Shown here: piece by piece, positions 1 to 13,600 of the stretch
Layout of the letters: each line of letters begins with the position of its first letter
Numbering within the stretch: position 1 is the first letter of the stretch
Source of the DNA: Gyrodactylus bullatarudis
Taxonomy: Eukaryota; Platyhelminthes; Monogenea; Gyrodactylidea; Gyrodactylidae
NCBI GenBank assembly: GCA_012064415.1
Contig: SSNU01000012.1
Location: forward strand, 118,748 to 182,747
Direction: 5' to 3'
Length of the DNA: 64,000 nucleotides
The notes under the pieces: model-generated
What the model was told of the DNA's origin: nothing
The model's input: only the letters and a program-made list of their open reading frames with translations
The model's database searches: none
Position numbers and translations under genes: made by a program

Positions 1-1624
1 AATGAAATACATTTCACGCATGTTACCATGCAGTCATTTAAATACACTCAATCAAGTTATCTCCTTTGAAGAAACTTTAAAAAGAGTTTCTCCTCCCTTC
101 TGTGTGTGTGTGTGTGTAAGAATGTAAGACAACATTTCGAAATACATTTTTATCATGATATCAATCTTTGATTGATGATTTCTTTTGAGAGAAATGAAAA
201 CTGGGTAAAATGAAACAATAATAATTACATTTGAGCTGTATTCATTTTCTTTCTCCTGTACTTTTATACTTGGGTAAATTGATTATGATCTTCTCTTTGC
301 TCGTTCTTCCATCTCTACTTACTATTCCTTCGGATCTTATCTCATTATTTTCCTGATCATGCATTATCAAGGGGTGATTACCTAGATTAATTTCTAGATT
401 GGGTGGGAAATGTCAGTAATTTTCTTCTCAAATCTCATCAGGTAAAAAAATGTATTTTCAAGAAACTTTAGAAACAATATTCTATTAACAATAATTCAGA
501 CATTTCAATAGTGTACTAGAATGTACTATTATTATTATTATTATTATTATTATCTCAAGAGGATTATTCCATTTACCTTCATCATTCTCGAAAAGAACAT
601 GGAGAGGTCATATTTGAATCTTTTTTTATTTTTAGTTGACATCTATCTCTCTCTTTCTTTGTTCAGGAAATATATGTATTTAATTTTGATTGACAAAAGT
701 AGAAGAACAGAGAATATGTTCTATACATGTAGTTGGACCGGATATCAATCTGAGCTCTCTTTCACATGTCGTCCAAGAGACAACAGCCTTATTCTCTTCT
801 CTTCATCTTATTTGTTGGTATGGTACAACAAAACTTAATTCAATTATGAACAAGTGCTTCCTACAAAGTAAAATTAAAAGAATAAAAGCCATGACCACTT
901 CCTCCACCCTTTAGTCCTTCTTCGTCCATGAAAAGTCTGGTTTATTTATTCTCACAGAAGGAATCTCTTTCTCATACATGTCTAGAATTGTACATGAAAC
1001 CATAACAACAACTATAAAGAATCTGTATTTTATTAGCACAATGGCAAAGTTTTTCTACTCTCATATCCATATCTGGCGGTAATACTAACAACATAGTCAT
1101 ACAATTTGCATTTGAGCTATCGAATAAATCATGTAGGTAATTATTATTACAAAATAATAATCATTTCATCTGGGCTATATATTATTATGATCGAGTAAAA
1201 CCTCAAAATTTGATCTTTGTAAATTGTTAAAAAACAGTGGAGTATGGTAAATACAGTTGTAGTGGCAGTTGTAAACATGATATGCAAATAATATAAATCT
1301 TGAGTATATTTGCAGATGAACTTCAAGATGGAGTTCTTGAGCAAGAGGAAAAAGATTCTTTGATTCCTCCTTCGTGATATCCATCCATTCTCCAATCTAT
1401 AGAAGTAGTTATAATAATCATGAATGGATGATGACACTTTGATGATTTGACCCTTGACTCTGTCTCGTTTCTTACCACCAATCCATGTCTATATGAAGGG
1501 GTGCTGTTATCAGATTGACGAGAGAAAATAATAAAGCATATTTCTCTCAATCAAAAGTCATATCATGATTCATAGACAAACCATATTTTTGCATTTGAAT
1601 ATTAACGCCCTTATTCATTTTTAG
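1..1624. other. Non-coding sequence upstream of first visible exon
   Basis: AT-rich sequence with no convincing exon on either strand. It holds a (TG)n microsatellite at 101-117 and an (ATT)n microsatellite near 528-553. It lies directly before a splice acceptor at 1622-1624, so it is probably an intron or 5' region of the membrane-protein gene whose first visible exon starts at 1625. Confidence 0.5.
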
Positions 1625-4600
1625 GAATGCGACTGATGATGGAGATTTATCTCTTGAAATTGGCCTCCAACTCCAGATGATGAAAAGGGGCCATCGTTTC
1701 CGTCGGACTGACATAATTATTGACAAAATGAATTTATATCCATCAAATGTAGAGACGACTAATTTGACCAAGTTTACATTGAAAACTCCCAGGATTATAC
1801 CAGATAAGGGGTCCATGTATATCTTTACCCAATTTCATGTGAGTAAATATATATCCTACTGTTTTCATTTCGTATTGTTTACACAACCTCAAATGGGCTG
1901 ACTATACACGCTTACATAACATTGTTGGCTTATTCTGTGTGTGTCTGTCTGTTTTCCTACATGTTTTTCAAAATAACCTCTCCATTAGATGTACATACAT
2001 ACAAAGGTACCATGCATGTTCTTTATCATGATTTAATAATCTAGCCCCATTCTTTTTTTCGACTACTACAAACTAACTAAAAACACTCACTCAAAAGATT
2101 TCCATTATTGATAATACAGTAAAGCTCTACTAGCCCTCTCTATCTTTGTCTCAACTATCCATCTGGCTATCGAGTTTCTTATTCTCCTTTCAACCATGGA
2201 AATTTCTCAAGAAATACAAAATGATTTTTTCTTCATTCACCAATTCAATTCTATTAATGATAACTCTGCTTTAATGGCTTCTTAATGGGGTTTTCTCTCT
2301 CATTTGTCATACCTACCTATAGCGATTAAATTTGCATATTTGTATTAAATAGAGACAAGACGTACCGAACCATGCCCTCCAAAGTTTACTACTTCTTTGT
2401 ATTTTTTGTCTTATTCTTGACAATAAAATACAGAATAGTCATATTCATGTTATTTGTCTTTTTAACATATACTGTATTCATACTATTCCATCATCAAGGT
2501 GTTCTTTTATGGAATCTTCTTAAATTGTCTGATTTTTTCCACAATAGAATATTCTAATGAAAATGAATATAGGTCAATTTTCCTTTAACTAATTTCTATT
2601 AGCATTTTTGTGTTATCATCAGAGCTGCAAAAATACCTCTTTGAGAGTATAGCAAGAAACTTTTCAAGAAATTTCTCAAGGTGAAGTGTAAGCCGAATCT
2701 TAATTCTGCATGTTCCTCGTACTTTTAGGTCCCATTTTAAAGTCATAAAAAAAGTTTGGCTCATCTCGACAAGAAAGTTCGAATGAACTAAGAAAAATCA
2801 TATTTTGACCCTTATCGAAGTAGACTTATTTCATCAGTACTAATTATGGACTGTATTTTGAAAATTGTTCTAAGCGTGATCGTTATCTGTTGAGCATAGA
2901 AGAATATTTTATCTTGCTAATAATTATAATAATGAGAGGAAAAGTTCAATCGGTAGAATAGATCAAATCAACGGATTAATTCACATTGCTAACTTAACTC
3001 CTTACTGGCTAGAATAGTTCTCGAATAACTCTTTATTGCGGATAGAGTAATACATTGAAAAGCGATTGCATGACCTGATAGCTACAGAAAGAGAGGGAGA
3101 GAGCATCGGAGGAAACTCTATATTCCTACCCATTTTCTGTTTTTATTTTTCAAATTTCAAGTTCAATTAATTGACGAGTTAACTTGATTCCTCCGAGATC
3201 TAATTCCTTTTCCTCCTTCCTTCACTTCTATAGATCTCCTACTATTTAACAAATGTACAATACGTGTCGCTCTGAGTGAATTATTCCCTCTATTTCCATT
3301 CATAAAATCAAAATTATGATAAATATGCTAAACCAGGTCAATATATGTAATGTATTTTACTTTTTTATTCATCGTTAAATCTACCCGTTATCCTCTTATC
3401 CCTATTGTTATTTTTTATATATTTGTTGATTGACAATGAATGGATTCCTTCCAAAAAAAGTATTGTCCCTATAACCTCAATTATGTTATTATTATGGGAT
3501 TATATGGTAGGCATATTAGAAGGAAGAGGTAGGCTTAGGTCAGTTTTTGCTTTGTCCAAATAAAAAAATGCATGTTCCTACATTCTGTATCTATTCTGGA
3601 AAAAACAAATTCAAGAGAAGTTTATCACAATTTATCAAAATTTCCCTTCATCTGATAATCGTAATGTAATCGAAACATAATGTCTCAATGTTTTTGCTAT
3701 AGGTATATATGATTGTGATTTGTCTGGAAATGGTTCTCTCAATGTTTTGCTTAAAGTTTGGTATACAATGTAGTAGTGTATTATTCCCAAAAGGAGGTCT
3801 TTTACACCAAGTCCAGTTTTTTACAAATAACAAAAAAATATTAAATCCCACCATTTGTGTAATATTTTATTTTAGGAAAATTTGAGTTCCACCCAAGAGA
3901 GGGATCTTTGTGAAATTCAATGAATGAATTATTTTAATTTACTATTAAACCTCATTGTAATGCACGAAGATCATATAGATCTCAAAAGGGTAAAGTGTAC
4001 TAATTGATACTTTCCAATTTTTCTCTCATGATTCGAAGTTTATTTAATCAAGCTTGCTCTCACCTACCAAGTCATACTGGGACATAAAAAATTAAGAACA
4101 AATAAATCAGTACTCTATTGAAAATTATCTCACTTCATAAAATGATAAAAACATGAATTCGCAGCACTTAACACTTTGGATATCCCTTTTTATGATCATA
4201 GAGATATTTGTATGAAAATGTGCCCTCGAAGAGGTTAAAACAACTGTATCAACAATTTACACACATGGGGCTGAGAGAGTGAGTGGGCGGGAGAGGTTAA
4301 AAATTTGATTACTTAATTTTCTTGGTGGCTGATTATTATTCCAAGAAGATCATAAAATATGATCCCTTCTGTTGATGATCAATCTTCCACCCTTTCTCTC
4401 TATCTGTTTTATTCTGTTTATGTCCAAACTATGGTGGTAATGACCTCTAAAAAAACCAAACTACTATCCTTGTAAATGTATTGATAAGCCTTCTGTTTTA
4501 ACTAAAGATATGAAAATTACAGTCATGTACCTGTATTAACCCTCTTCTAGAATGAAAATTGTACATTGAATTCATTTTCCTTCTAATTCCACATGAATTA

Positions 4601-7600
4601 TAAATGGCCATGGAAATAATGATAGAGTGACGTGAGGGCTAAAGAAAAGTGCTCTTGTCATTTGTGTGTACTAAACATATCTATCTACATTATCAATGAT
4701 TACATAGGTACGTCTGTTTCATCCTGACGATGCTTATCATCATTCTCTATATATTCAAATTCAAGACTATTTGAGGAAATTTACATTTCCTCTACTGTAC
4801 ATTGAGCACACATTGGCCTTGTGTGTCTCCTATATTCTTCTCTACTCATGAGTAATGTATGAAAAAAGGATTGTATTATAAATAATAATGGGGTATTATT
4901 AATCAAAATGGGCGGACTTATCACTACTCTCCATCTTACTACTACTTTTGAATTGAAATAATGAACACTACTACTCACTCAGTGTTTTTGTAGTTGTAAA
5001 TTTTCATTTCTTTTTTTGTCTTGCTTAAAATCTTGATTAATTTTGCTTTTGCATTAGAAAAATGATGATTTATACACACTGTACTATACTTTTCTTCAAT
5101 TTGAATTCCCATAAATTCAGTTTTTCATAAAATCTTAAATAACCGCTAATTTGATCAGTAATCAAAGTAGAAAAACTCATTGAATTGATTTAAAAATTGC
5201 AATTTTCATACATTAGACCAAAAGTAGGAAACATTGGATGATTCTGAATAAACTATCCTAGTGTGTATCAAAATGTGACATTTCAAATTAAAATATCCCA
5301 ATAGAAATTATTAGAGTGTAACAATACGAAAAAGGGAAAATTATGAACCAAAATCCTACAGTCTTGAATCTATCCATTGGAAATGGGGGAATAAACTTTT
5401 GACTAAAGTACGCAATTAAAAGAATGAATTTTTATCATTATCAAGTTTATTTTCACAATGTCTCGACCTAGGTAATCGTAATTCTGCTTAATTTCATCCT
5501 TCATCTTAGACACTTTATAAAAGTCTCTTTGAATTTGCTTAACTGTACACACAAATTCATATTCACAGTTCGTGTGTGCGTACGTGTAAGTAAACATAAA
5601 AAATGTCTACATCATCATTCTAGCAAAAGCAAAGTGTAGATGAAAACCACAAAGAGTGATAGAGGTGGTTTTCACTTTTTTCTTCTGTATCAGAGATTTG
5701 AAGAGATGAAACACTTTTAGGGTTGAGACTAAAATAATCATCATTATTGTTATAATTGACACAAATACAAATTGAATAAATATATATATACTTTTTCTCT
5801 TGATTATGATTCATCCGTCAGTATGAAATCCACAAAAAATATCATCATCATCATGATTTACAGGAGTGATTTGCGTTCTTCAGAATGTATTATTCCTATC
5901 TTTCATTCTCTATATAAAATTTATTTTTTTTTTTTGGAACTCAAGGGAGAATAATTTTGAAAATTTATTGTCTCATAGAAATTTTTTCTCAAGAAGAAAT
6001 TATTATTATTCTTATCGTAAAAAGATAGACACTCACAAAAGCTTGGTTATTTGTTTGGGAAGGTGAAGGAAAAATTTAGAGCTGGTTGGTTCCAATAGAG
6101 GAGAGACGTGTCATTAATTATAATTCTCATGATAAATACAAGCCAAAAGAGATAATGATACTATCGTGCTATTGTTTTTTTCCTTTCTTTCTAATCAACT
6201 TGGGTAAATTATTCATTAAACAGCTCTCCAACATTTTTTAAAGCGATTTAAATACTTTTTCTGATTAATTTTTAATTCAATACAAATGCATTAGACGTGA
6301 TAAATGACCAATTTATTCTCCACACATGTATTCTAATTAGTAGACAATAAGTCAAAATCAAGGGCGTTTAGGCTTGAAAATTCTAGTGGGAGTCTGGATT
6401 ATATGTCAATTTTCGAATATTAAAAATATTTCATCACAAGTAAATTAAGGGGAATTTATACTGAATTGTTACAATTTTGATACATACAGAGAATAAAATA
6501 TTTCAATAAAATATACCCCTCATTAGAGAATGCAGTAAAGAATATACAGAGGTTTTTTACACGAATAAACTGCTTAGATAATCCATCACTGGTTTCAACC
6601 TCTCTCTCTCTGTCCAACTCCCCTACCCCCCCCCCCCATTTTATTATTAGTAGTACAAGGACTATAAAAATGTCATGCTATGCACGGATTTTTTAAAATC
6701 AAAATAACAAGTACCATTGTCCCAAATAAATAATGATACTACTGAATAATCTGATAATTTATTCGGTTGGAATTGCATTGAATAAATAGAAACCAAAAGT
6801 GCTTGCGCTTCTTTTGGTCATTCGTTGTTTTTTGCTTGAGACAATATGGCTTCATTTGCACATTCACACATTTCTGTATACACTTAATATTTATCCCATT
6901 TTTCAATCCAATTCCTAATAAATACATTGCAAACAAAAGTTTGTAAACATTGCAACAGGTTTCTCTCTACCATCCCTCTATCTCCATTAGTTTAGTGTTT
7001 ACAAATGTATTGGATAAAAGTCACGAAGAAATTTGTAGTTTTTCCTCTTCTACATTTTTATTCACCTTCTGGCATGTGGTCATTCTTATGTATGACCAAA
7101 TACTATAAATATAAAATCCCATTAATAATAATAATAAACTTGGGAATAGAACATATTGCTCTCTCAATGAGATAAGATTTTTTCTTGGCAATTACAAATC
7201 TTGTTTATTACTTGGCGATATAAATGTATAATACAGTAGAATATTTGAGGTGAAAGTTTATAGAGAAATCATTCAATGAGGTTACCCTTACCTTATTCAT
7301 TATAAGAGAAGCAAAATGTTTTCCTTTCTAAATCGAAATATATTTTCTTGTGACATTTTATTTATTGCCTTACCCCCCTGTGAGATTCCATTCATACTGA
7401 TTAATTAATTTGAGACCTTGGTCCAGAAAATATTACATTTCATCGTCAACAACCAGCCTCCCAAATCAATGGACTTTATATAATTTTCTTGAGACTTATT
7501 TCTCTCAATCAATTAATCAAAAAATAATCAGTATTCTTTTTTCACAAAAATCTTTTGGTGATCCTTTAATCATTCCAAGTTTGCGTATACTTGCAAGATT

Positions 7601-10600
7601 GAGGGTGAATCTTTAGTTTCTCTCCTGTTTTTTTTCTTACTCTTTCACAACAATAGAATGACTCATTCAAGATTTAATTTATAGCATTGATTGTCAGTTA
7701 GTGAATGGAAAAAGTGATCAAAGATCTATCATATTTCTCTTGATTATAATCTGATCGATTACTTTACCTCCTACCTCATGTTTTCTCTTCAATTTTGGAG
7801 AAATACACATATAAACTCCGTCCCAATTCCTAAATTACGCCCATTTCAACCAAAATGTTATGTAGAGAGTTACTTTTGAAGATGCAAAAACAGCTCTATG
7901 CATGAATAACTCTGACCGACTATTATCCCATAATTACATTACAGTTTTTCCTTCAAGTACAAATTAATAATAAAAATATTAAATAAAAACAAACAAATAA
8001 ACTATATCCTGAGGAGAATCTTTCACTTCCTGTCTGTGGTATTTATTAATGTATTCTTTTGAAAAAAGGAAAATAAATAAGAATGCAATGATCCATTAAC
8101 ATGTGATCTTCATGTGAGACAACAAAATACAACTTTAGAAACAATAAGACAAGTGTAATCTTATTCATTCTCACTTGTGATGAAAATAAAGAGAGATGGT
8201 TAGAAAACAATCTCGTCCAATCTCCCAGGCAGATACACTGCCTCTCACTTAACCAAAGTTGATTGATGTCTTCCTCTCTATTCTAAACATCAAGGCTTAT
8301 TATTACATACTCATTTGGAACTGCAATATAATAATACAATTTCTTTGTAACTTTCTTTTTTCTCGGGTGTTTATATCAAAATTGCATTTCTTGGTTTTCT
8401 CGTCTATATATATAAATCATACGTTAATTTTTATTATTAATAAATTTGATTAGATAAATTACTTACGTAGATAATAATAATAATAAGTGCACATTGGTTT
8501 TTGTGCTGAAATGTTCATTCGATATGATACATTCAAGCATGCTTGTAATTACTAAATTCTATTCTGCTATCTGTATAATTCAAAGATTTTCTGTTCAGTA
8601 AAAATACTACATTGAGGTGTTTTTTTGAGAAATATTCCAAAAAGAACAAACATGAATCACTGGGTTGGTAAAAGATTTTGTTTATTTCCGATTCTTCCCA
8701 TATCACCATCGTCAGACCAAAAAACGTAGAGAAAATTTGTCTTTACTTTAAATGTCGCCATGAAATCTATGTCTTTTTTCTCTGCATTTACTGGTATTTA
8801 TTTAATTAACCTGGTAACTAATAATGAATAATACTAGATTATTTTTCAACAAGTGGGTCATTTCTTTTATTACTTGTACTATTTTTATATCAAAATAAGA
8901 TAAATAAATTTTGAGTTGTATTCACAGACTCTTTGAGAGTAGTTTTTGACGCCACTAAATTTATGTCCTATTCTTCAGACCAGCTTCACTTGTTGTAAGT
9001 AAATCTTAGTTGGCAATTTAGAATTACAGTACAGGATATATGTGCAAAAGCTTTCCTGGTCAATATGCCCATATGTTGGTGGTATAAATCCTTATTGAAT
9101 TATTAACACATGAAACAAGTCCATCTTTCCCCTCTGAAATTTGATTTGCATCCCTCTTCTTCTAGGCTTTTATTCGATTTTCCATCTAGCCTCAAGATAA
9201 ACTATCCTCTCTTCCTCCTAGAGTCTGTGAAATGAATTGAAAATATCCTCTACCTCATGATTTATCCATGAGAGATTCTCTCACTCATTATCCTTCTACA
9301 TTTATTATGGCCCAACAGTAAATGTACTATAGAGAATTCATCATTCGACCATGTGGATAATACTCCCTATCCCCCATTCTACCCTTAACCCACAATACAT
9401 ACACGTTTGATGATAATAAAAAATTTACTCTGCTCAAAATATATAAAAAAACGTTTGGCAATTTTATCAGTTTGAGTATAGACTGTCTGGTATACAACCA
9501 ATTTCCAATTCACTGATTTAATTATAATAATATACATATCTCCCCATTCAAGAATGGCCCAGTGAAAAACAATGACTAGGGGATGTGTCTGAATCATACC
9601 TCTGAGAAAAATATAAAATACTAATAATAATGATAGGCTATCTTGAAAATTTGAATGAATTATTCATTTCTCGAAGAATATCTTTCCATAAGAAATGGGT
9701 TTAGCTCACAATAATAATATATAATAAGAAGGTGTTGTAATGTTGTAAACAAATTTCACATATTTTGGCTCGTAATTATGCACTATCACAGTTGATTTGA
9801 TTCTCAATTAATCAGTATAAATATACACATACATATATTGTATATTGTGGATGGAGTAATGTATTGGACAGTATCGAATGAAATTTGTAAAATATGCGTG
9901 AATGAATTCTTGAGCTGTGACATGATTTATGATCAAAATCGGATTTTGAATTTGTCACTTCTTCTCTCTACTCCCCCCCATCTGTGAACTAAAATACAAA
10001 AAAGGATGCGTGTTATTATTATTCTCCAATACTGGTTGACATGTCTTGGCCTGACCTTGCCATTTCAGCTTACTTACTTCCTCATCAAAATATAGTATGA
10101 ATATTTTTTTGGCTACTCTCATATATTATATGAATTATTTTTTATCGTGTGGATACAATTTTTCTCTGTGGATTTATTGATTTTTCAATATTATCATTTC
10201 AATGAAACTAAATTTATTGGGTCCTAAATAAGCCGGGCATATATCATAGTATAAACTATAAGGTTTTTTTTCATTTCAGACGAGACTCATTTACTGAACC
10301 GACAAGAAACTGTCTAATTATCTTGTCTTTTATTTTATTCCTGAAATGAAAAATGAAACGGACAAAAAAATTGCATGAAATGAAATCCGATACTTTTTAT
10401 TCAATTTCAAAATGAACCTTGGTCTTTATTTGAGTCGAATTCCGTGTTATTTATTTCTTTCTTACACCTCCTTCTTGGTGTGCTTTATGAAATAAAGAAA
10501 ATTTTCAATGTAACAATAGACTTGGCAACAGGAAATCATCGAGAAATCATTCGTTAATCTTGATTTACTTATGCATAGCATATTTGTGTTTTGTTACACT

Positions 10601-13600
10601 GCCGACGTTAATCTCTTTGACTATTCCCGCACTATTTCTAGCACGAATTTTGAGTTGAATCTTTGTATTGATATGTGGTAATACATTGTACGACTTCTTT
10701 ACTTTTTTGTTTGGTTTCCGAGTGAATCTTTACCACTGCTTTAATATCTGTGGCCTAGTATAAATATTTTTATTTTCAGCCTAGGACTCTCTCATCATAC
10801 ATAGCGTAAACAAATTTATAGCATTTAGATAAATAAAATAATTTTTGATATCATTCGCTTTTAGAGGTCAAAATAAGTTCAGCAAAAATTGTTGAATGTT
10901 GATATTTGCAATCATCAAAATAAAACTTAATAAATACACCAAGTTCTTAATTAATTTATCATTTTAGACGATCGATTACATTCAAATTCCCTGGAGCACC
11001 CCAAACAATCAATTGAAGGCCTCGAAAAAGATTAATGTTATCGGCTACATACCCGGTAGAAGGGAATTCATCAACCTAAATGACCAAATTCTCTGTCGAG
11101 TTGCCAAGAACAAGCTAGGATCCTCAAAAGTGAGCTAGAAATAAGGAAAGACTTCTTCTCTCTTGAATAGACAAGAATTAATTTTGAAAGACAATTAGGG
11201 GAAAATGTCTGAGAGCACTTGTTGTCAGTCAAAAGAGGAAATTTTCCTACTTTGCTTTATTCATTAAAGATGTACTTATCAATTTTTGAATCATTGATCA
11301 AATCTTTTCCTTTCATCTTCAAACTTTCTCTTGTCTTCAAAAGAATTTTTCTTACTTGTATATAAAGAAATTATTTTGAACTAGTGGAGGAAACTTTTCA
11401 TGGGCAATGATTTCACTAGTTTACTTTAATTTATTTGATTTTTCAGGGTAATCTCGTGTCACGAAATCATTTGTTTTTATTTTCAAATTCCCTCTAACTA
11501 ATTTTAAATAACTTTTGTTACAGAATTTCCTCTACTCAAGACTTGATCATATTGAGAATTTTAATCCATGCCCCAGGGAAATGCATGAATCAAGTGAAAG
11601 GGTTGAGTATCCATTACCAAATGAAAACCTGATTCCAGGCAAAGAGACTGCTTTCGGAACAGGCTTAGAGTTTCATGAGCAAATGATCTTCTCCCTCGGT
11701 CCAGTCGAATATGATGTTGTTATAGATCCGATTTACGGTTATTCCCAGGATACTGATTGTTCCTGGCGTGTATGGAGAGGTCCATACATGCGTGTCTGGA
11801 ATGTGGACGAAATCAAGATTAATTTGGATCGAGATCGCCTTGAAAAGATTGACAACTGGTGGTACTCAAATCCCAATCCTGACATGTACGTCTTCTTTAC
11901 AGAACAGAAGCCTTAATCTCATATTGAACATGATCAAAAACCAAGCATTTTTTCTTTTGTTCTGATATAGAAAATCTTGATTGAGAATGACAATGCGTCA
12001 AGATTTTTCAATGAACTTTTTGAACAATTCTTCTCAACATGAGATGATCTTTTTTGCAATTCGCTCAGGAACATCTGAGCTACATTTTTTGGTTTGTATT
12101 TTGTAGTAGGGAGGTTGGTTATACTCCTTTTCATAGTGGTAGCATGTCTCATTTTACCCAAGCAAGCATAATGATTTATACATCTCCTCCTACTCACTGT
12201 GTGTGCATTCAAAAACATTCCCCTTTGTTGTTTACACTCTCTCAATTATTCATTTTTAATCTATCATAAAATGTAATTAATTTCTATAATTTAACCTTAA
12301 ACTTTGACTCAATACTCACTCCAAATCGACTACCTCTCTCTTTATACTCTAACATTATGAATGAGGACTTGACTCTTTAGAAATTTACATTTTTCTCTTT
12401 TCATTCAAAGTTTACTTTTGAAATCTCGTTCCTCAAAACAAAATAGCTTTGGTATGGACAGGTGCGAAGAAAAATTTATTAAATTTATTAGCTTTATTCT
12501 TAACACGGCATTTTCATTTCCTTTACTCATTTTTACTATGAGCCTTATTACAGGTATTATTTGAAATTTGAAATTTGTAAAAAAATTCATTGGAAAATCT
12601 TGGCGCAAACTCAAAGAGATTGTCATTAGCGATCGAGAAAAAATTTTATCAGAACAAACAAGCTGGGAAAAGTAAAAAATTATGCCTCCTAATCGGGTAT
12701 GCATTCTGCTGATGAAAAAGTCTGGCATATGTTCTTCTGATATATATTATTGACTGGATAGATTTTGTTATTTGTATTTGATAACCAAAATCTTCATTTA
12801 TTATTATGGCATGTAATGTGCTGATAATTTTTATCTTATTTATTACACTGGGAATGAAAACTGGTCTTGTTTGCCACTCATACTAAAGTAGTGCTGTATC
12901 ATACATTTAGCATTGGGAAATGTTTACATATTCCATGATTCTCTATTGCAATCAGTAGCTTTCATTAGTATTATTAAACTATATACTCTGTTTAAACAAT
13001 AAAAAAGTAAGAACTTTATCCAAGACAAATTACTCCATTGCATTCTAATGTTATTGTTTATACACTTTAAAGTCATAAATTTCATCATCATCTCTCGCTC
13101 ACTTGCTGTGTATGTACAAGCTTAAGACTGTATTTTTTATCCTTCGGTAGAGTCCTTCCCATATAGCAGATATCTATATTTTGAAATGTAAATACACTAC
13201 TGTAGTTCATTAAAAGTATTACAGTGTGATAGATAGATATAAATAATGCAATGAACATGTTTTTCTTATTGATAAATAACTTGAAAGTTATATACGTACA
13301 CCCTTAACTGTGTTTTCTCTTTATCATTTGGCCATCGGATACATTTGTACATACATTTGGGAAACTATGGCACTAATTTCCTACTAAAGATTTAAAATGA
13401 GTCAGAATAAAACTTTATACCTCATCCCCATTAAGAAAGAAGATTCCCTCTTTTTAGAGGGTGGACAGGGAATCGGAGCTCCAATTCGATTTCTTAACAT
13501 TTGCAATGCCTATGAAATGGGTATCTTTCTATCTGTATCTGGAGATAGATAAGTTTGTATGTTTATTTTGGACAGATAAATTGTTGGATGCATTTATAAG

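Noticed and set aside
521..838. 105-codon open frame starting in an (ATT)n microsatellite
   Set aside because: The start is a tyrosine run from the microsatellite, there is no domain, and the codons are AT-driven; a chance frame.
1147..1816. Several minus-strand open frames of 69-96 codons
   Set aside because: They overlap one another and the real + strand exon at 1625-1838, and have no recognisable motif.
6601..6640. Pyrimidine tract and 12-C run
   Set aside because: Simple repeats inside an intron; no sign of a functional element.
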